64,000 nucleotides of DNA from CAYVQF01 sp964454015 (GCA_964454015.1 CAYVQF010000022.1:12209-76208); one strand, 5' to 3'. Positions 17,032 to 26,146 are shown, counted from the stretch's first letter. Notes: generated from the sequence alone by a model not told the origin. Program-made: numbers and translations.

Positions 17032-19083
17032 CTACGGGTGGAGGTAACGGGTCAACCAGCCCAGGACCTCGTGGTACCACTGCATGGCGTTGGCAGGCTG
17101 CTGCACCCAATGGCCTTCGTCGGGGAAGTAGAGGAAGCGCGAGGGCACGCGCCGGCTCTGCAGCGCCGTGAAGAGGGCGATGCCCTCGGAGACGGGGCAG
17201 CGGAAATCCTGTTCACCGTGGATGACCAGCATGGGGGTCTGGAAGTGCATGGCGTAGCGATGCGGGCTGTGGCGTTGGTACTCCGCGCCTTCTTCGTGGG
17301 GGAGGCCGCCGTGCTCGCGGTCGTCGAACCACAGCTCCTCGGTGGTGTAGGCCATGGCCTCGAGGTTGAAGATGCCGTCGTGGGAGACCAAGGCGCGGAA
17401 CCGCGTCGGGGCGCGCCCGGCGAGGAGGTTGACCATGTAGCCGCCAAAGCTGGCGCCAGCAGCGGCGATGCGGTTGGGGTCGATGAAGGGATAGCGTTCG
17501 AGGAGCTGGTCCAGAGCGAGGAGGATGTCGTCGACGCAGCGTCCGCCCCAGTCACGGGAGATTTCCTCTTTGAATGTGCGGCCAAAGCCCGTGGAACCCC
17601 GGGGGTTGAGCATGGCGACCACGGCACCTTGCGAGGCAAAGAGTTGGGCGTTCCAGCGGTAGTGGAAGTTGTCGAGGAAAGCGCCCTGGGGGCCGCCGTG
17701 GATGAGGAGGATGAGGGGGTAATGCTTGCGCGATTGAAAGTTGGGCGGGCGGACGAGGTAGCCGTGGACGGGGGTGTCGTCGGCGCCTTTGACCCAGAAA
17801 GCCTCGCCGCGATCACAGCCATGATCGCCGAGAGCATCACCGCTGGAGGTGAGGCGCTGGCCCTTGGGCGTGGCCAGGAGCGGTGTTGCCGCGCCGCGGG
17901 CGAAATCCGGCTTGAAGGGCGTGGCTACGTCGAGGAGGTAGAGATCGGTCGGGGCGTCCAAGCGATCGCAGGCGGCGATGACTTGGCGCTGGCCCGGCAC
18001 ACAGGCGAAGGCACCGATGGTGAGGCCCTGGGTGAGCTGGTGGACGCCGCCGTCGGGGAGGTCCACCTGGTAGAGCGAGGAATGGCCGCGATCTTGGGCG
18101 CGGAAGAGCAGGCGATCGGGCGCGGCGACGGCGAAGCCGTCGGGGTTGCGATCGAAGTCTTCGAGCCAGGTGTGGGTGGTGGCCGTGGCGCGGTCGTAGA
18201 CCTTGAAGCGGTTCTTGTCCGACTCGTAGCCGGGCTCGGCCATGGCGAGGTAGAAGAGATGTTGGCCATCCTGGCTGTAACGGGGGTGGGTGTCACAGGC
18301 TTGCGAGGTGGAGATGTTGCGGGCCGGGCCCACGGGGGTGAGCCCGGCGACGGCCTGCAGGAAAAGGCAGTTGTTGGTGGAGCGCGCCAGCTCCTCGTCG
18401 GGATTCATGACGTAGGCGATTTCGTCGCCGAGGGGGCTGAAATCGTAGTCGCGGGCGCTGCCCAGGGCGATGGGGGGGACGGCGCGCGACCCCGGGGTGA
18501 GGTCGACCGTGTCGCCGCTGTCGACGTCGAGGAGGAAGAGGTGCTGGCACTGCCCGTCGAGCCAGGCGTCCCAGTGGCGGTAGAAGAGCTTGTCCACGAT
18601 TCGGGCGCGCGCTTTGGGGTGGACCAGGTCGTAGATCTGGGCCAGGGAAGGGTCTTCGGCGCCGGTGTGATCTGCCGGGGCGATGACGACGGTGCGGCTG
18701 AAGAGGATGCGCTGGCCCTCTGGGGACCAGCACAAGCCGGCGGCGCCGCCGCGACCGTTGCTGAGCCTGCGGGCTTCGCCGCCGCGCATGGGGAGCAGCC
18801 ACACCTGGGCGCCCTCTTCGCGGTCGCTGACGAAGGCCAGGTGCTGGCCGTCAGGGGACCAGGCCGGCTGGCTGTGCTTGCCGGGGCCCGGGGTGGCCAA
18901 CCAGGTCTGGGCGGTGGCGAGCTCATGGATCCAGATGCGGGTGCGGCTGAGGTTATCGTCGAGCTTGGTCACGGCGCCGACATAAGCGACGCGGCTGCCG
19001 TCGGGTGAGACCTGGGGATCGGTCAGGCGCTCGATGCGCATGAGATCGGCGAAGGTGATGGGTGTTTTTTCGCCCATTTCCAT
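17032..19083 (-). CDS. S9 family prolyl oligopeptidase / acylaminoacyl peptidase
   Basis: A 683-residue serine peptidase without signal peptide, therefore probably cytoplasmic. The N-terminal 400 residues form a WD40-like beta propeller with Tol-type repeats (SPDGQHLAFVSD). The alpha/beta-hydrolase domain follows, with GASFGGYM (nucleophile Ser near 543), Asp in HGEQDFRCP (near 625) and His in DEGHWV (near 659), the full triad in S9C order. It should remove residues or acyl amino acids from short peptides. AAGGAG lies 7 bases before the ATG. The gene follows the VOC gene on the same strand after an 81-base gap. Confidence 0.92.
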   Translation of the reverse strand: MEMGEKTPITFADLMRIERLTDPQVSPDGSRVAYVGAVTKLDDNLSRTRIWIHELATAQTWLATPGPGKHSQPAWSPDGQHLAFVSDREEGAQVWLLPMRGGEARRLSNGRGGAAGLCWSPEGQRILFSRTVVIAPADHTGAEDPSLAQIYDLVHPKARARIVDKLFYRHWDAWLDGQCQHLFLLDVDSGDTVDLTPGSRAVPPIALGSARDYDFSPLGDEIAYVMNPDEELARSTNNCLFLQAVAGLTPVGPARNISTSQACDTHPRYSQDGQHLFYLAMAEPGYESDKNRFKVYDRATATTHTWLEDFDRNPDGFAVAAPDRLLFRAQDRGHSSLYQVDLPDGGVHQLTQGLTIGAFACVPGQRQVIAACDRLDAPTDLYLLDVATPFKPDFARGAATPLLATPKGQRLTSSGDALGDHGCDRGEAFWVKGADDTPVHGYLVRPPNFQSRKHYPLILLIHGGPQGAFLDNFHYRWNAQLFASQGAVVAMLNPRGSTGFGRTFKEEISRDWGGRCVDDILLALDQLLERYPFIDPNRIAAAGASFGGYMVNLLAGRAPTRFRALVSHDGIFNLEAMAYTTEELWFDDREHGGLPHEEGAEYQRHSPHRYAMHFQTPMLVIHGEQDFRCPVSEGIALFTALQSRRVPSRFLYFPDEGHWVQQPANAMQWYHEVLGWLTRYLHP

Positions 19084-19164
19084 GGTGACTCTCCTTGAGG
19101 ACGCAGTGCCGCGGCGCGGGCGGCGCGCTGGGGGGCAGAGGTGGGGGCGCAGGGCACGGGGCCG

Positions 19165-19536
19165 TCACTTCAGCGAGTGGAGCCCGATGAGGTTGCCTTC
19201 GCTGTCCTTGAGCATGGCGACGAAGCCGTGGGTGCCAATGGAAAACTTGCCCTGGACGACCTGTCCGCCAGCCGTGGCGGCGCGGGCGGCCTCGACGGCG
19301 CAGTCGTCACAACTGAAATAGACCACGGTGCCACTGCCAGAGGGCGTGCTGCCATCCATTTTGACCAAGGCGCCTGCCGCGCCGTGTTCGTCGTAGTTGG
19401 CGGGGAAGACCCACATCTCCATCTCGGGGATGGCCAGGTCGATCAGGGTGGTGCCAAAGACCGCTTCATAAAAGGCCTTGGCGCGCTGCATGTCGCGGAC
19501 GTAGATTTCAAACCAGCCGACAGGGTTCTTGGACAT
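19165..19536 (-). CDS. VOC family (glyoxalase/bleomycin-resistance fold) protein
   Basis: A 123-residue single-chain VOC protein. It has the two beta-alpha-beta-beta-beta modules, WFEIYVRDMQRAKAFYEAVF at the start and VVYFSCDDCAVEAARAA opening the second half, closing with FVAMLKDSEGNLIGLHS. The Glu/His metal ligands characteristic of the fold are at the expected places (WFEI; IGLHS). Function within the superfamily cannot be read from sequence. The ATG at 19536 has GTGGAG 6 bases upstream and is preferred over 19548. A good minus-strand promoter lies 49 bases before it. Confidence 0.85.
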   Translation of the reverse strand: MSKNPVGWFEIYVRDMQRAKAFYEAVFGTTLIDLAIPEMEMWVFPANYDEHGAAGALVKMDGSTPSGSGTVVYFSCDDCAVEAARAATAGGQVVQGKFSIGTHGFVAMLKDSEGNLIGLHSLK

Positions 19537-19584
19537 CTCACTCTCCACAGGGGCATTGGGCGCGTAAGGCGCCGCGATGGGGGG

Positions 19585-19613
19585 AGATTAGCAAGGTGGT
19601 GGTGTGGTGGCAA
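19585..19613 (-). promoter_or_regulatory. Promoter for the VOC gene
   Basis: Minus strand TTGCCA, 17-base spacer, TAATCT preceded by TTGC (an extended -10 feature). It ends about 49 bases before the start codon. Confidence 0.5.
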
Positions 19614-19656
19614 TCGCCAGCGGCGCTGGTGCGGCGGCTGAGTGCGCTTTGCCTTT

Positions 19657-19685
19657 GCGCCGCCGTCGTCCTTGGTGCATGCTGT
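19657..19685 (+). promoter_or_regulatory. Weak promoter candidate for lipoprotein at 19716
   Basis: TTGCGC, 17-base spacer, CATGCT. Both boxes are only half consensus; position 30 bases before the start is reasonable. Confidence 0.3.
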
Positions 19686-19715
19686 CAGCGAAAGGCTTTG
19701 TAGGAGGTGATGGGG

Positions 19716-20570
19716 ATGCGGGTTGGGCAACGAGCGAGGCGGCGGGCGGGCGTCCTGGCGGGGTGGATCACCACACTAAGTGTTTTGCTGGCTTGTAACC
19801 CTGGGGAGGTGCCCAAGGTGGCCTCGTCTCTGGCAGCGGAAGGCGTCCAGTGGCGTGAGGGCTTCTGGTTGACGCCCGACGCGCCCGACCCGACGGCGTG
19901 CGCCGTGGATGCCGACTGCGTGTGTGCCGATTTGGTGTTGCCCAATGGCTGTTGTTGGCACTATGGTTCGCCCTTCCCCCAGAGCCAGGCTTATGCGGCG
20001 TGGTTGCGCGGAGAGGTGAAGCGCCCGGCGTGTCAGGAGATACAGTGCTCGCCAGGGCCGCTGCCGGGCCATCCTCTGCCCTGTGCCTTTGAGGCGCGCT
20101 GTGTCGCGGGCCAATGTGCCAACGCCTGTGGCGCGGCGGCCGTTGGGGGGCCCAAGGAGATTGGACGTCAAGAGGCGCGGGGCGACGCCTACTGGGGGGT
20201 GATCTTGGCGGCGGGGGAGCCGCTGGGAGGCGAGGCCGATGCGGCGCGGTGGACGCCAAGTGCGCAGGAGGTGGCCGTGGCGGAGGCGGGCTTGGTGGCG
20301 GGCTTGGCGGCGGAGGCCGGGGCTGATGCCGAGAGCGCGGCCCACGAGGTCGTGGAGCGCTTGCCCAGGTATCGCCGCTACTACGCCGGCGTGGAGCGAG
20401 AGGGCGTGCGGGCCGTGTGGATCTACCTGGTCTATGAGGCGGAGCGGATATCGCCCGAGTGGCAGCGGGAGCTGATCCTTGGGCGCGGCGGCGGCGCGGC
20501 TTTCGTGCGGGCCTGGGTGGCGATGCCCGAGGGGAGCCTGATGCACTGGGAGATGAACAGTTTGCGCTGA
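19716..20570 (+). CDS. Cys-containing lipoprotein, unknown function
   Basis: A 284-residue lipoprotein. The Arg-rich start is followed by a hydrophobic segment and lipobox VLLAC near residue 27. Residues 60-145 contain eight or more Cys residues (for example CAVDADCVCADLV, CCWHYG, CSPGPLP), probably disulfide bonded. The C-terminal half is Ala/Glu-rich and helical and ends with a strand-rich piece (GVRAVWIYLVYEAERIS). GGAGG lies 8 bases before the ATG at 19716; ATG 19710 and GTG 19707 also exist. No family recognised. It converges on the CDF transporter gene with a 1-base gap. Confidence 0.75.
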   Translation: MRVGQRARRRAGVLAGWITTLSVLLACNPGEVPKVASSLAAEGVQWREGFWLTPDAPDPTACAVDADCVCADLVLPNGCCWHYGSPFPQSQAYAAWLRGEVKRPACQEIQCSPGPLPGHPLPCAFEARCVAGQCANACGAAAVGGPKEIGRQEARGDAYWGVILAAGEPLGGEADAARWTPSAQEVAVAEAGLVAGLAAEAGADAESAAHEVVERLPRYRRYYAGVEREGVRAVWIYLVYEAERISPEWQRELILGRGGGAAFVRAWVAMPEGSLMHWEMNSLR

Positions 20571-20571
20571 T

Positions 20572-21462
20572 TCAAGTGGGGGCGCCGTCGGGCGGGTCGT
20601 GGGGCTCGATGTGGACGATGACGTCGCGCACGGCTGGGCCCTGGTCCAAGAGGCTGAGGTGCACCGCCTCGGCGATGTCATGGCCGGCGCGTACGGTAAT
20701 ATCGGCGTCGACTTCGACGTGGAGATCGACTTGGAGGCCGTCGCCGATGTAGCGGGTGCGTACGGCGTGGGCGTGACGGACACCGGGCGTGGCCATGGCG
20801 ATGGCGACGATGGCTTCGCGCTCGTGGCGCGGCGCGCCGCGATCGATGAGCTGGGAGAGGGAGGGGACGACGATTTTCCAGGCGGCGAACATGATGAAGC
20901 CCGCGACCACCACGGCGCCGATGCTATCGACGAAGGCCAGGCTGGGTTCGACCAAGGCGACGGCGACGGCGATGGCCGCCGGGAGGGAGGAGAGGGCGTC
21001 GCTGCGATGGTGCCAGGCGTTGGCCCGCAGGGCGATGGAGCGGGCGCGGCGGCTCTGGTTCAGGGTCCAGCGGTAGAGCAGCTCTTTGACGATGAGTGAG
21101 ACCAGCGTGGCTGCCAGGGCCAGCCAGCCCGGCTGCTGCTGCCCCGTCTCTTGGATGGCGCTGATCCCCTGCACGGCGATGGCCACGGCGATCCCGGCCA
21201 GGAGGAGGCCGATGGCGACGGCGATGAGGGTCTCGATGCGGCCGTGGCCGTGAGGGTGATCGTCGTCGGCCGGCGCCGACCAGTAGCGCAGGCCGATCAA
21301 GATGGCGGCGTCCGTGAGGAGATCACTGAGGCTGTGGACGCCGTCAGCGACGACGGCGTGGCTCATGGCGATGGTGCCGAGGGCGATCTTGAGGAAGCTC
21401 AAGAAGAGGTTGAGCAGGAGGCCGACCCAGGTCGCGCGGCGAATGATTTGAGCGTTGTTCAT
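20572..21462 (-). CDS. Cation diffusion facilitator (CDF) metal transporter
   Basis: A 296-residue inner-membrane metal/proton antiporter of the ZitB/FieF type, with six helices in the first 200 residues. Metal-site residues are visible: HSLSD in helix 2 and HHRSD in helix 5 (both HxxxD). The loop motif DDDHPHGHGRIETL lies after helix 2 and a cytoplasmic ferredoxin-like domain follows, ending in acidic and His residues. An Hxxx-D pair in both helices fits Zn, Cd or Fe transport; specificity is not resolved. It is the last gene of a three-gene minus-strand unit with the HAD nucleotidase and a lipoprotein. Confidence 0.92.
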   Translation of the reverse strand: MNNAQIIRRATWVGLLLNLFLSFLKIALGTIAMSHAVVADGVHSLSDLLTDAAILIGLRYWSAPADDDHPHGHGRIETLIAVAIGLLLAGIAVAIAVQGISAIQETGQQQPGWLALAATLVSLIVKELLYRWTLNQSRRARSIALRANAWHHRSDALSSLPAAIAVAVALVEPSLAFVDSIGAVVVAGFIMFAAWKIVVPSLSQLIDRGAPRHEREAIVAIAMATPGVRHAHAVRTRYIGDGLQVDLHVEVDADITVRAGHDIAEAVHLSLLDQGPAVRDVIVHIEPHDPPDGAPT

Positions 21463-21501
21463 GAGGCACCGCGGCGGGGGCCGGTGGATGGCAGCGCTCC
21501 T

Positions 21502-22053
21502 TCAGCGCTGCAAGGCGGCGATGATGGTCTCGGGGGCGTAGCCCGTTGGGTTCCACGGGCGCTGGAGGGGCACCAAGAGGCCGCCGGCGGCGTTCCATTT
21601 GGGGCCGTAGCCGCAGCGGTCGTCGATGAGGACATGCCCGGGCTGGGAGCACACCTCCTTGGGCCGGCCGATGAGGATGTCTTGGGTGTGCAAGTTCTCG
21701 TGGACCCACTGCCACTTGCCGGCGGCGCTCTCGGGGAAGGGGCCGGGTGTGGTGAGGATGACCACCTGTTTGGCCGCCTGGTGGCAGGCCGCCCAGAGGG
21801 CATCGGTCCAGGGGAGCTTGGGCAGCTCGGCCCAAAAAGCTGCGCCTTCAGCCTGAACGCGCTGCCAGAGGTCGTCCTTGGGGATGGACAAGCCCCACTC
21901 GCCGATTTCTGCCCAGGCTTGGTCGTCGAGGGCGTCGGGATCGAGGCCATAGAGGCGCGCCAGGGGGCGGTGGAAGTCGACGAGGACGCCGTCGAGATCG
22001 ACGAAGAGGACCTCCAGCGGGGTGGGCAAAGTCAAGCCAGCGTCGTGGTGCAT
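21502..22053 (-). CDS. HAD superfamily 5'(3')-deoxyribonucleotidase-like protein
   Basis: A 183-residue cytoplasmic phosphatase of the NT5C type. Motif I is DLDGVLVDF (nucleophile first Asp, acid-base second Asp), motif II is the Thr of ILTTPGPFPES, and motif IV is the IDDRCGYG Asp pair. The KWQWVHENL and NPTGYAPETI segments are also seen in this family. It should dephosphorylate nucleoside monophosphates, though the exact substrate is unknown. AGGAG lies 6 bases before the ATG. It sits between a lipoprotein gene and the CDF gene with short gaps (27 and 39 bases). Confidence 0.85.
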   Translation of the reverse strand: MHHDAGLTLPTPLEVLFVDLDGVLVDFHRPLARLYGLDPDALDDQAWAEIGEWGLSIPKDDLWQRVQAEGAAFWAELPKLPWTDALWAACHQAAKQVVILTTPGPFPESAAGKWQWVHENLHTQDILIGRPKEVCSQPGHVLIDDRCGYGPKWNAAGGLLVPLQRPWNPTGYAPETIIAALQR

Positions 22054-22080
22054 GGGGATCTCCTGTTGGGGCGGTGGCTC

Positions 22081-23211
22081 CTAGTAGCCGCAGACGATTT
22101 CACAGCTTTCTTTCTCTGTGGTGGGGGTGGACCAGGCCATCTGGGCCAAGTCCCAGACGCGGTGTTCGCCATCGCTGAAGGTCCAGCGAGAGGTGCGCGC
22201 GCTGTGATTCTGGAGGCGGGTGCACACCTCGACCTTGACGTCTGGGTTCCCCGACGGCGAGACGCAGGGCTCCTCCAGCGAGGTCTCGTTGCGCACATCG
22301 GCGGCGTAGAGCTCGCGTTGGGCGATGTGGTCGACGAAACCAAAGGGGATGGCCATGCGCTGGGTGAGGTGGGTGCGATAGAAAGACTCGGTGCTGCTCC
22401 AGGTGCGGACCAGCGCTTCATAAGTGTCTTGTTCTGATTGCAGGAAGAAGGCGTCATCCAGGTCGGACCACACCAGCTCGACGATGCGGGTGGTCTTTTC
22501 GATGGCTTCGTCAGAGACGCAGGTGTTGCCATCGACCGTCTCGATGCGCAACAGGACGTGATCCGGGTCGGGGCGGGAGAATTGGGCCTTGGCGTAGGAG
22601 CAAGGCGCCTCGACCAGGATGGGTTGTTCCAGGAGGAGCTTGCCGTCTTGGTCCTTGATCTCCAAGCGCTCGAAGGAGAAGCGGAGGCGTTCAGTGCCTG
22701 GCCAGGGGAGGATATCGTGGGCTTTGATGAGCTCCTGCGGCGGGCGATCCTGATCGACCTCGTAGACCAGGGACAACTCGAGGAGGGGCTCGCCGTCGGT
22801 GGCGATGAGAGAGAAGGCGTGCCAGGTGGCGAGGCAGCCCAGGGCTGGGTTCCAACGCCAGAAACGCGCTTCGCGATCGGTGAGGGAGAGGGCCAGGGGG
22901 TCCTCTTGCTCAAAGAACCACCACTGCATGGTCTCGGTCGGGCGGAGGTTACCGCAACTGGCCTCGGCGGGGGTTTTGGGTTCCACCATGAGGAGGAGCT
23001 GGCCGGCGTCGCTGTCGATGGCCAAGAGGGGGGTCCCGTCTTCGGCGAAAACCAATTGACCTGGTCGGGGGGTGATCTCTGCTGCGACCAGCGCCTTGAC
23101 CAGGGGGCTTTGTTGGCGGGAGAAGACCTGGTGGGTCACGGGCGCACCGCCACAAGCGAGGTGGAGGGTGGCCAGGAGAAGTAACGGCGCCGGGGAGAGG
23201 GGGCGTGGCAT
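22081..23211 (-). CDS. Lipoprotein, unknown function
   Basis: A 376-residue lipoprotein with lipobox HLACGG (Cys at residue 20). The mature protein is beta-rich, with Trp/Tyr-rich stretches (MQWWFFEQED, RFWRWNPALGC) and scattered Cys residues (about 7) and no domain I can name. The start ATG is followed by a short PRPLSP n-region with weak RBS. It is first in the minus-strand unit with the nucleotidase and CDF genes, and a promoter candidate with a near-consensus -10 lies 73 bases upstream. Confidence 0.75.
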   Translation of the reverse strand: MPRPLSPAPLLLLATLHLACGGAPVTHQVFSRQQSPLVKALVAAEITPRPGQLVFAEDGTPLLAIDSDAGQLLLMVEPKTPAEASCGNLRPTETMQWWFFEQEDPLALSLTDREARFWRWNPALGCLATWHAFSLIATDGEPLLELSLVYEVDQDRPPQELIKAHDILPWPGTERLRFSFERLEIKDQDGKLLLEQPILVEAPCSYAKAQFSRPDPDHVLLRIETVDGNTCVSDEAIEKTTRIVELVWSDLDDAFFLQSEQDTYEALVRTWSSTESFYRTHLTQRMAIPFGFVDHIAQRELYAADVRNETSLEEPCVSPSGNPDVKVEVCTRLQNHSARTSRWTFSDGEHRVWDLAQMAWSTPTTEKESCEIVCGY

Positions 23212-23283
23212 GGAGAGGTACCTGAGGGTGATGAGCCGAGGCCAACGGCGGCGGGCGTCGAATCAGACCCGCATCGTCTGGGC

Positions 23284-23311
23284 ATCATAGCCAGCTTGTG
23301 CGCTTGGGCAA
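23284..23311 (-). promoter_or_regulatory. Promoter for lipoprotein-nucleotidase-CDF unit
   Basis: Minus strand TTGCCC, 16-base spacer, TATGAT (5 of 6 consensus bases). Confidence 0.5.
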
Positions 23312-23365
23312 AGGCGGTCATCTTTGATGCCGAGGCAGAGTCTTTCTCGATGGGGAGGTGTGAGG

Positions 23366-24742
23366 ATGGTGGAGCTGTCGTATCGAGATGAGGTTGACGC
23401 CCTGCGCGGCGTTTTTGCAAGCGGGCACACCCAGGCGCTGGAGTGGCGCCGTGCCCAGCTCGAAGGGCTGTTGCGCTTCCTCAGCGAGGAAGAGGACGCC
23501 ATCGCGGCGGCGCTGGCGCAGGACCTGGGCAAGGGACCCTTCGAGGCGTGGGCCAGCGAGACGGGTTTCGTCGCGGCCGAGGCACGCCACGCCCGCAAAA
23601 AGCTGCGGCGCTGGATGCGCCCGCGGCGGGTGGCGACCAGCCTGGTACACAAGCCGGGCAAGGCCTACCTTCGCCCCGAGCCGCTTGGGGTGGTCCTGAT
23701 CATTGCGCCGTGGAACTATCCGCTCCAGCTCGCCCTGGCCCCTCTGGTGGCGGCGCTGGCCGCAGGCAACTGCGCCGTGGTGAAGCCTTCGGAGCTGGCG
23801 CCCCACACGGCGGCCTTGCTCGCCGAGGCGCTGCCGCGATATCTCGACGGCGCGGCGGTGCAGGTGGTGCTGGGTGGGCGGGACGAGAGCACGGCGCTGT
23901 TGCGGGAGCGCTTCGACCACATCTTCTTCACCGGCGGCGAGCGGGTGGGACGCATCGTCATGCGCGCCGCGGCGGAGCACCTGTGCCCAGTGACGCTGGA
24001 GCTGGGCGGGAAGAGCCCGGCGTTGGTGGATCAAAGCGCCAACCTCGCCGTGAGCGCCAGACGCATCGCCTGGGGCAAGTTCCTCAACGCCGGCCAGACC
24101 TGCGTGGCGCCCGATTATGTCCTGTGCGCGCGCAGCCTGATGCCAGGGCTCATCGAGGCGCTGCGGCAGTCGGTGCGGGCCTTCTATGGCGAGGACCCCA
24201 GCGAGAGCCCCGACTACGGGCGCATCATCAGCGACGCCCATTTCGCGCGCTTGACGGCGCTTCTCAGTCAAGGGGAGGTGCTCATGGGCGGCCAGCACGA
24301 CGCCGCGACGCGCTACCTCGCGCCGACCCTGATGGCCGAGGTGCCCCTCGACGCCCCCCTGATGCAAGAGGAGATTTTCGGCCCCCTCTTGCCCATCCTC
24401 CCCGTGGACACCCTTGCCGAGGCCATGGCCTTCGTCAACGCGCGCCCCAAGCCGCTGGCGCTCTACGTCTTCGCCGAGGACCAAGGGGTTGCGGCCCAAG
24501 TGATCGCGTCGACCTCCTCCGGTGGGGTGTGCGTCAACGACACCATCATGCACCTCTCGGTGCCGGATTTGCCCTTTGGCGGCGTGGGGCCGAGCGGCAT
24601 GGGTGCCTACCACGGCGAAGCGGGCTTCCTGGCCCTGAGCCATGCCAAAGCGGTGCTGGCGCGCTCGACCTGCTGCGACGTGCAGATGCGCTATCCGCCC
24701 TACCGCCCCGAGGCGCTGCGCTGGATGCGGCGTCTGCTCTAG
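23366..24742 (+). CDS. Aldehyde dehydrogenase, class 3-like
   Basis: A 458-residue NAD(P)-dependent dehydrogenase oxidising an aldehyde to the acid. Present are the cofactor-binding region (APWNYPLQLALAPLVAALAAGN, VKPSE), the Glu in LELGGKSPA, the catalytic Cys in AGQTCVAPDYVL and the QEEIFGPLLPI signature. The length and the C-terminal PPYRPEALRWMRRLL fit the short class 3 (AlkH/YwdH) type that acts on long-chain or aromatic aldehydes. Start at ATG 23366 has GGGAGG upstream. It appears monocistronic and converges on the L,D-transpeptidase gene. Confidence 0.94.
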   Translation: MVELSYRDEVDALRGVFASGHTQALEWRRAQLEGLLRFLSEEEDAIAAALAQDLGKGPFEAWASETGFVAAEARHARKKLRRWMRPRRVATSLVHKPGKAYLRPEPLGVVLIIAPWNYPLQLALAPLVAALAAGNCAVVKPSELAPHTAALLAEALPRYLDGAAVQVVLGGRDESTALLRERFDHIFFTGGERVGRIVMRAAAEHLCPVTLELGGKSPALVDQSANLAVSARRIAWGKFLNAGQTCVAPDYVLCARSLMPGLIEALRQSVRAFYGEDPSESPDYGRIISDAHFARLTALLSQGEVLMGGQHDAATRYLAPTLMAEVPLDAPLMQEEIFGPLLPILPVDTLAEAMAFVNARPKPLALYVFAEDQGVAAQVIASTSSGGVCVNDTIMHLSVPDLPFGGVGPSGMGAYHGEAGFLALSHAKAVLARSTCCDVQMRYPPYRPEALRWMRRLL

Positions 24743-24791
24743 GCCACGCTTGGTTTTGGTGGGATCCACGGGCCCAGGGCGGGCGCGCCGC

Positions 24792-25937
24792 TCACAGGCT
24801 GGGTTGGGCGCGAAAGCGTTCGTCCAGGGTGCGCAAGGCCTCCCACTCGGCGGTGATGGCGGCGGCGCCGAGGCGCTGGGCGTCGCCGCTGGCAGCGGCG
24901 CGGGCGGCCTCCGCGGCGAGGTCGGGGTGATCCTCGAAGCGGAAGGGAAAAATGTGGAGTTGGAGGGCGCCGTATTTGGCCTTGCGGTGGTGCATGGCGA
25001 AGGCGAAGACGGCGACGAAGTCCCGGTTAGTGAAAGAGAGGCAGCCGGCAGAGACGCAGTTGCCGTGGAGGCAGATGGCGCTGCCCGGATTCTTGTTGCC
25101 GATGCCGGCGGCGCGATCGCGGTCTTGACGGGTGGGGTACTCGACGCAGAGGCGGAAGGCCGAGCCGTCGCCGCTCGCGCCGTAGTCGTCGATGGCCTCG
25201 GGGAGGAGCTTCATCCACATGAAATCGTAGCGGCTCCAGTAGAGGGGCTCGGGATGGTAGACCCCCTCGGGGGTCTTGCCGTCGCCTTCGCGGAGCTTGG
25301 GGCCGGGGGCGAAGTCGGCGGCGCAGATGGGCAGGGTGGCGATGCGCTCGAGGTGGTCGCCGCTGTCGCCGGCCCAGATTTCAAAGGCGCGTTCCTTTTT
25401 GAAGGCGCGCATGAGCACCGCCTGGGGCGGATAGGTGACGCCGGCTTCGGCGCACCACTGGGCGAAGTTGTGGCCGGCGATCTCCTCGATGCGCGTCAGG
25501 ATGGCCTTGGCCTTGGTGGGGTGGGGCCCGGCGGTGGTGGTGGGGCCAATGATGGTGATGGTGGGTGAGGTCCTGGGCACGGCGGGTGGGATGTCGGGTG
25601 GGGTCATGCCGTCGTCTTCTGGGAGGGGCGGGGGGGCTTCGTCTGGGTCGGGCGCCGCCTCTGCGGAGGTGGCAGCCGGGGGAGTGGCGGTGGTGGTGGT
25701 GACCTCAGGTGGCACTTCGATGGGATCTGCTGCAGCGGAGCTGGTGGTCGCCCGCTGGGAGTCCGCCGGTGGGTCGGGTGAGGGCGGCCTACAACCGCCG
25801 ATGCCAGCGATGACGAGTGCGACCCAGAGGAGCCTGCGGTAGGGCAGGGGCTGCGATGGCAAGGGTGACGCGAAGGTGCGTGAACGGCGCTGTTGCATGT
25901 GGTAGTGGCGGTGGCGCGGGGGTGCGGGTGGGGTCAT
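24792..25937 (-). CDS. Lipoprotein L,D-transpeptidase-family protein (YkuD/YafK fold)
   Basis: A 381-residue probable lipoprotein. The Arg-rich start is followed by a hydrophobic segment and lipobox IGGC at about residue 49. About 110 residues of Ser/Thr/Pro/Ala-rich linker come next, then a YkuD catalytic domain with HGNCVSAGC (residues about 291-299; Cys nucleophile last, His first) and the GNKNPGSAICLHG stretch before it. Such enzymes cross-link peptidoglycan, attach lipoproteins, or hydrolyse cross-links (YafK-type DpaA). The ATG at 25937 overlaps the stop of the small lipoprotein (ATGA), indicating translational coupling. Confidence 0.85.
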   Translation of the reverse strand: MTPPAPPRHRHYHMQQRRSRTFASPLPSQPLPYRRLLWVALVIAGIGGCRPPSPDPPADSQRATTSSAAADPIEVPPEVTTTTATPPAATSAEAAPDPDEAPPPLPEDDGMTPPDIPPAVPRTSPTITIIGPTTTAGPHPTKAKAILTRIEEIAGHNFAQWCAEAGVTYPPQAVLMRAFKKERAFEIWAGDSGDHLERIATLPICAADFAPGPKLREGDGKTPEGVYHPEPLYWSRYDFMWMKLLPEAIDDYGASGDGSAFRLCVEYPTRQDRDRAAGIGNKNPGSAICLHGNCVSAGCLSFTNRDFVAVFAFAMHHRKAKYGALQLHIFPFRFEDHPDLAAEAARAAASGDAQRLGAAAITAEWEALRTLDERFRAQPSL

Positions 25938-26146
25938 AGGCAAAGGTAGGTGATGGGGACACAAGTCTCGCCCGGATAACAGCACCCGGGCCCGCAGGGG
26001 GTGTGATTCACGGGGCAGGTGGAGGTATCGCTCTGTCCGTCCGGGGCGTCCTGGCTCTGATCGCTGGGTTCCTCGATGTCATCGAGGGTGTTACAAGCGG
26101 CCAGCAACAAGAGCGCGGCAGCCAAGGCGAAGAGGAGTGGGCGCAT
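25934..26146 (-). CDS. Small Cys-rich lipoprotein
   Basis: A 70-residue lipoprotein with signal peptide and lipobox LLAAC (Cys18). The tether of about 25 residues is acidic and Ser-rich, and the short C-terminal domain has six Cys residues (CPVNHTPCGPGCC, GETCVPITYLC). The Cys spacing resembles secreted disulfide-knot modules. CGGAGA lies before the ATG. It overlaps the L,D-transpeptidase gene by 4 bases. The acidic tether and ACNTLDD start mirror the large lipoprotein at 28524. Confidence 0.8.
   Translation of the reverse strand: MRPLLFALAAALLLLAACNTLDDIEEPSDQSQDAPDGQSDTSTCPVNHTPCGPGCCYPGETCVPITYLCL

Noticed and set aside
16978..19008. 676-codon plus-strand open frame
   Set aside because: Antisense to the S9 peptidase, which shows a full catalytic triad.
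23318..24769. 483-codon minus-strand open frame
   Set aside because: Antisense to the aldehyde dehydrogenase; Arg/His/Gly-rich with no motifs.
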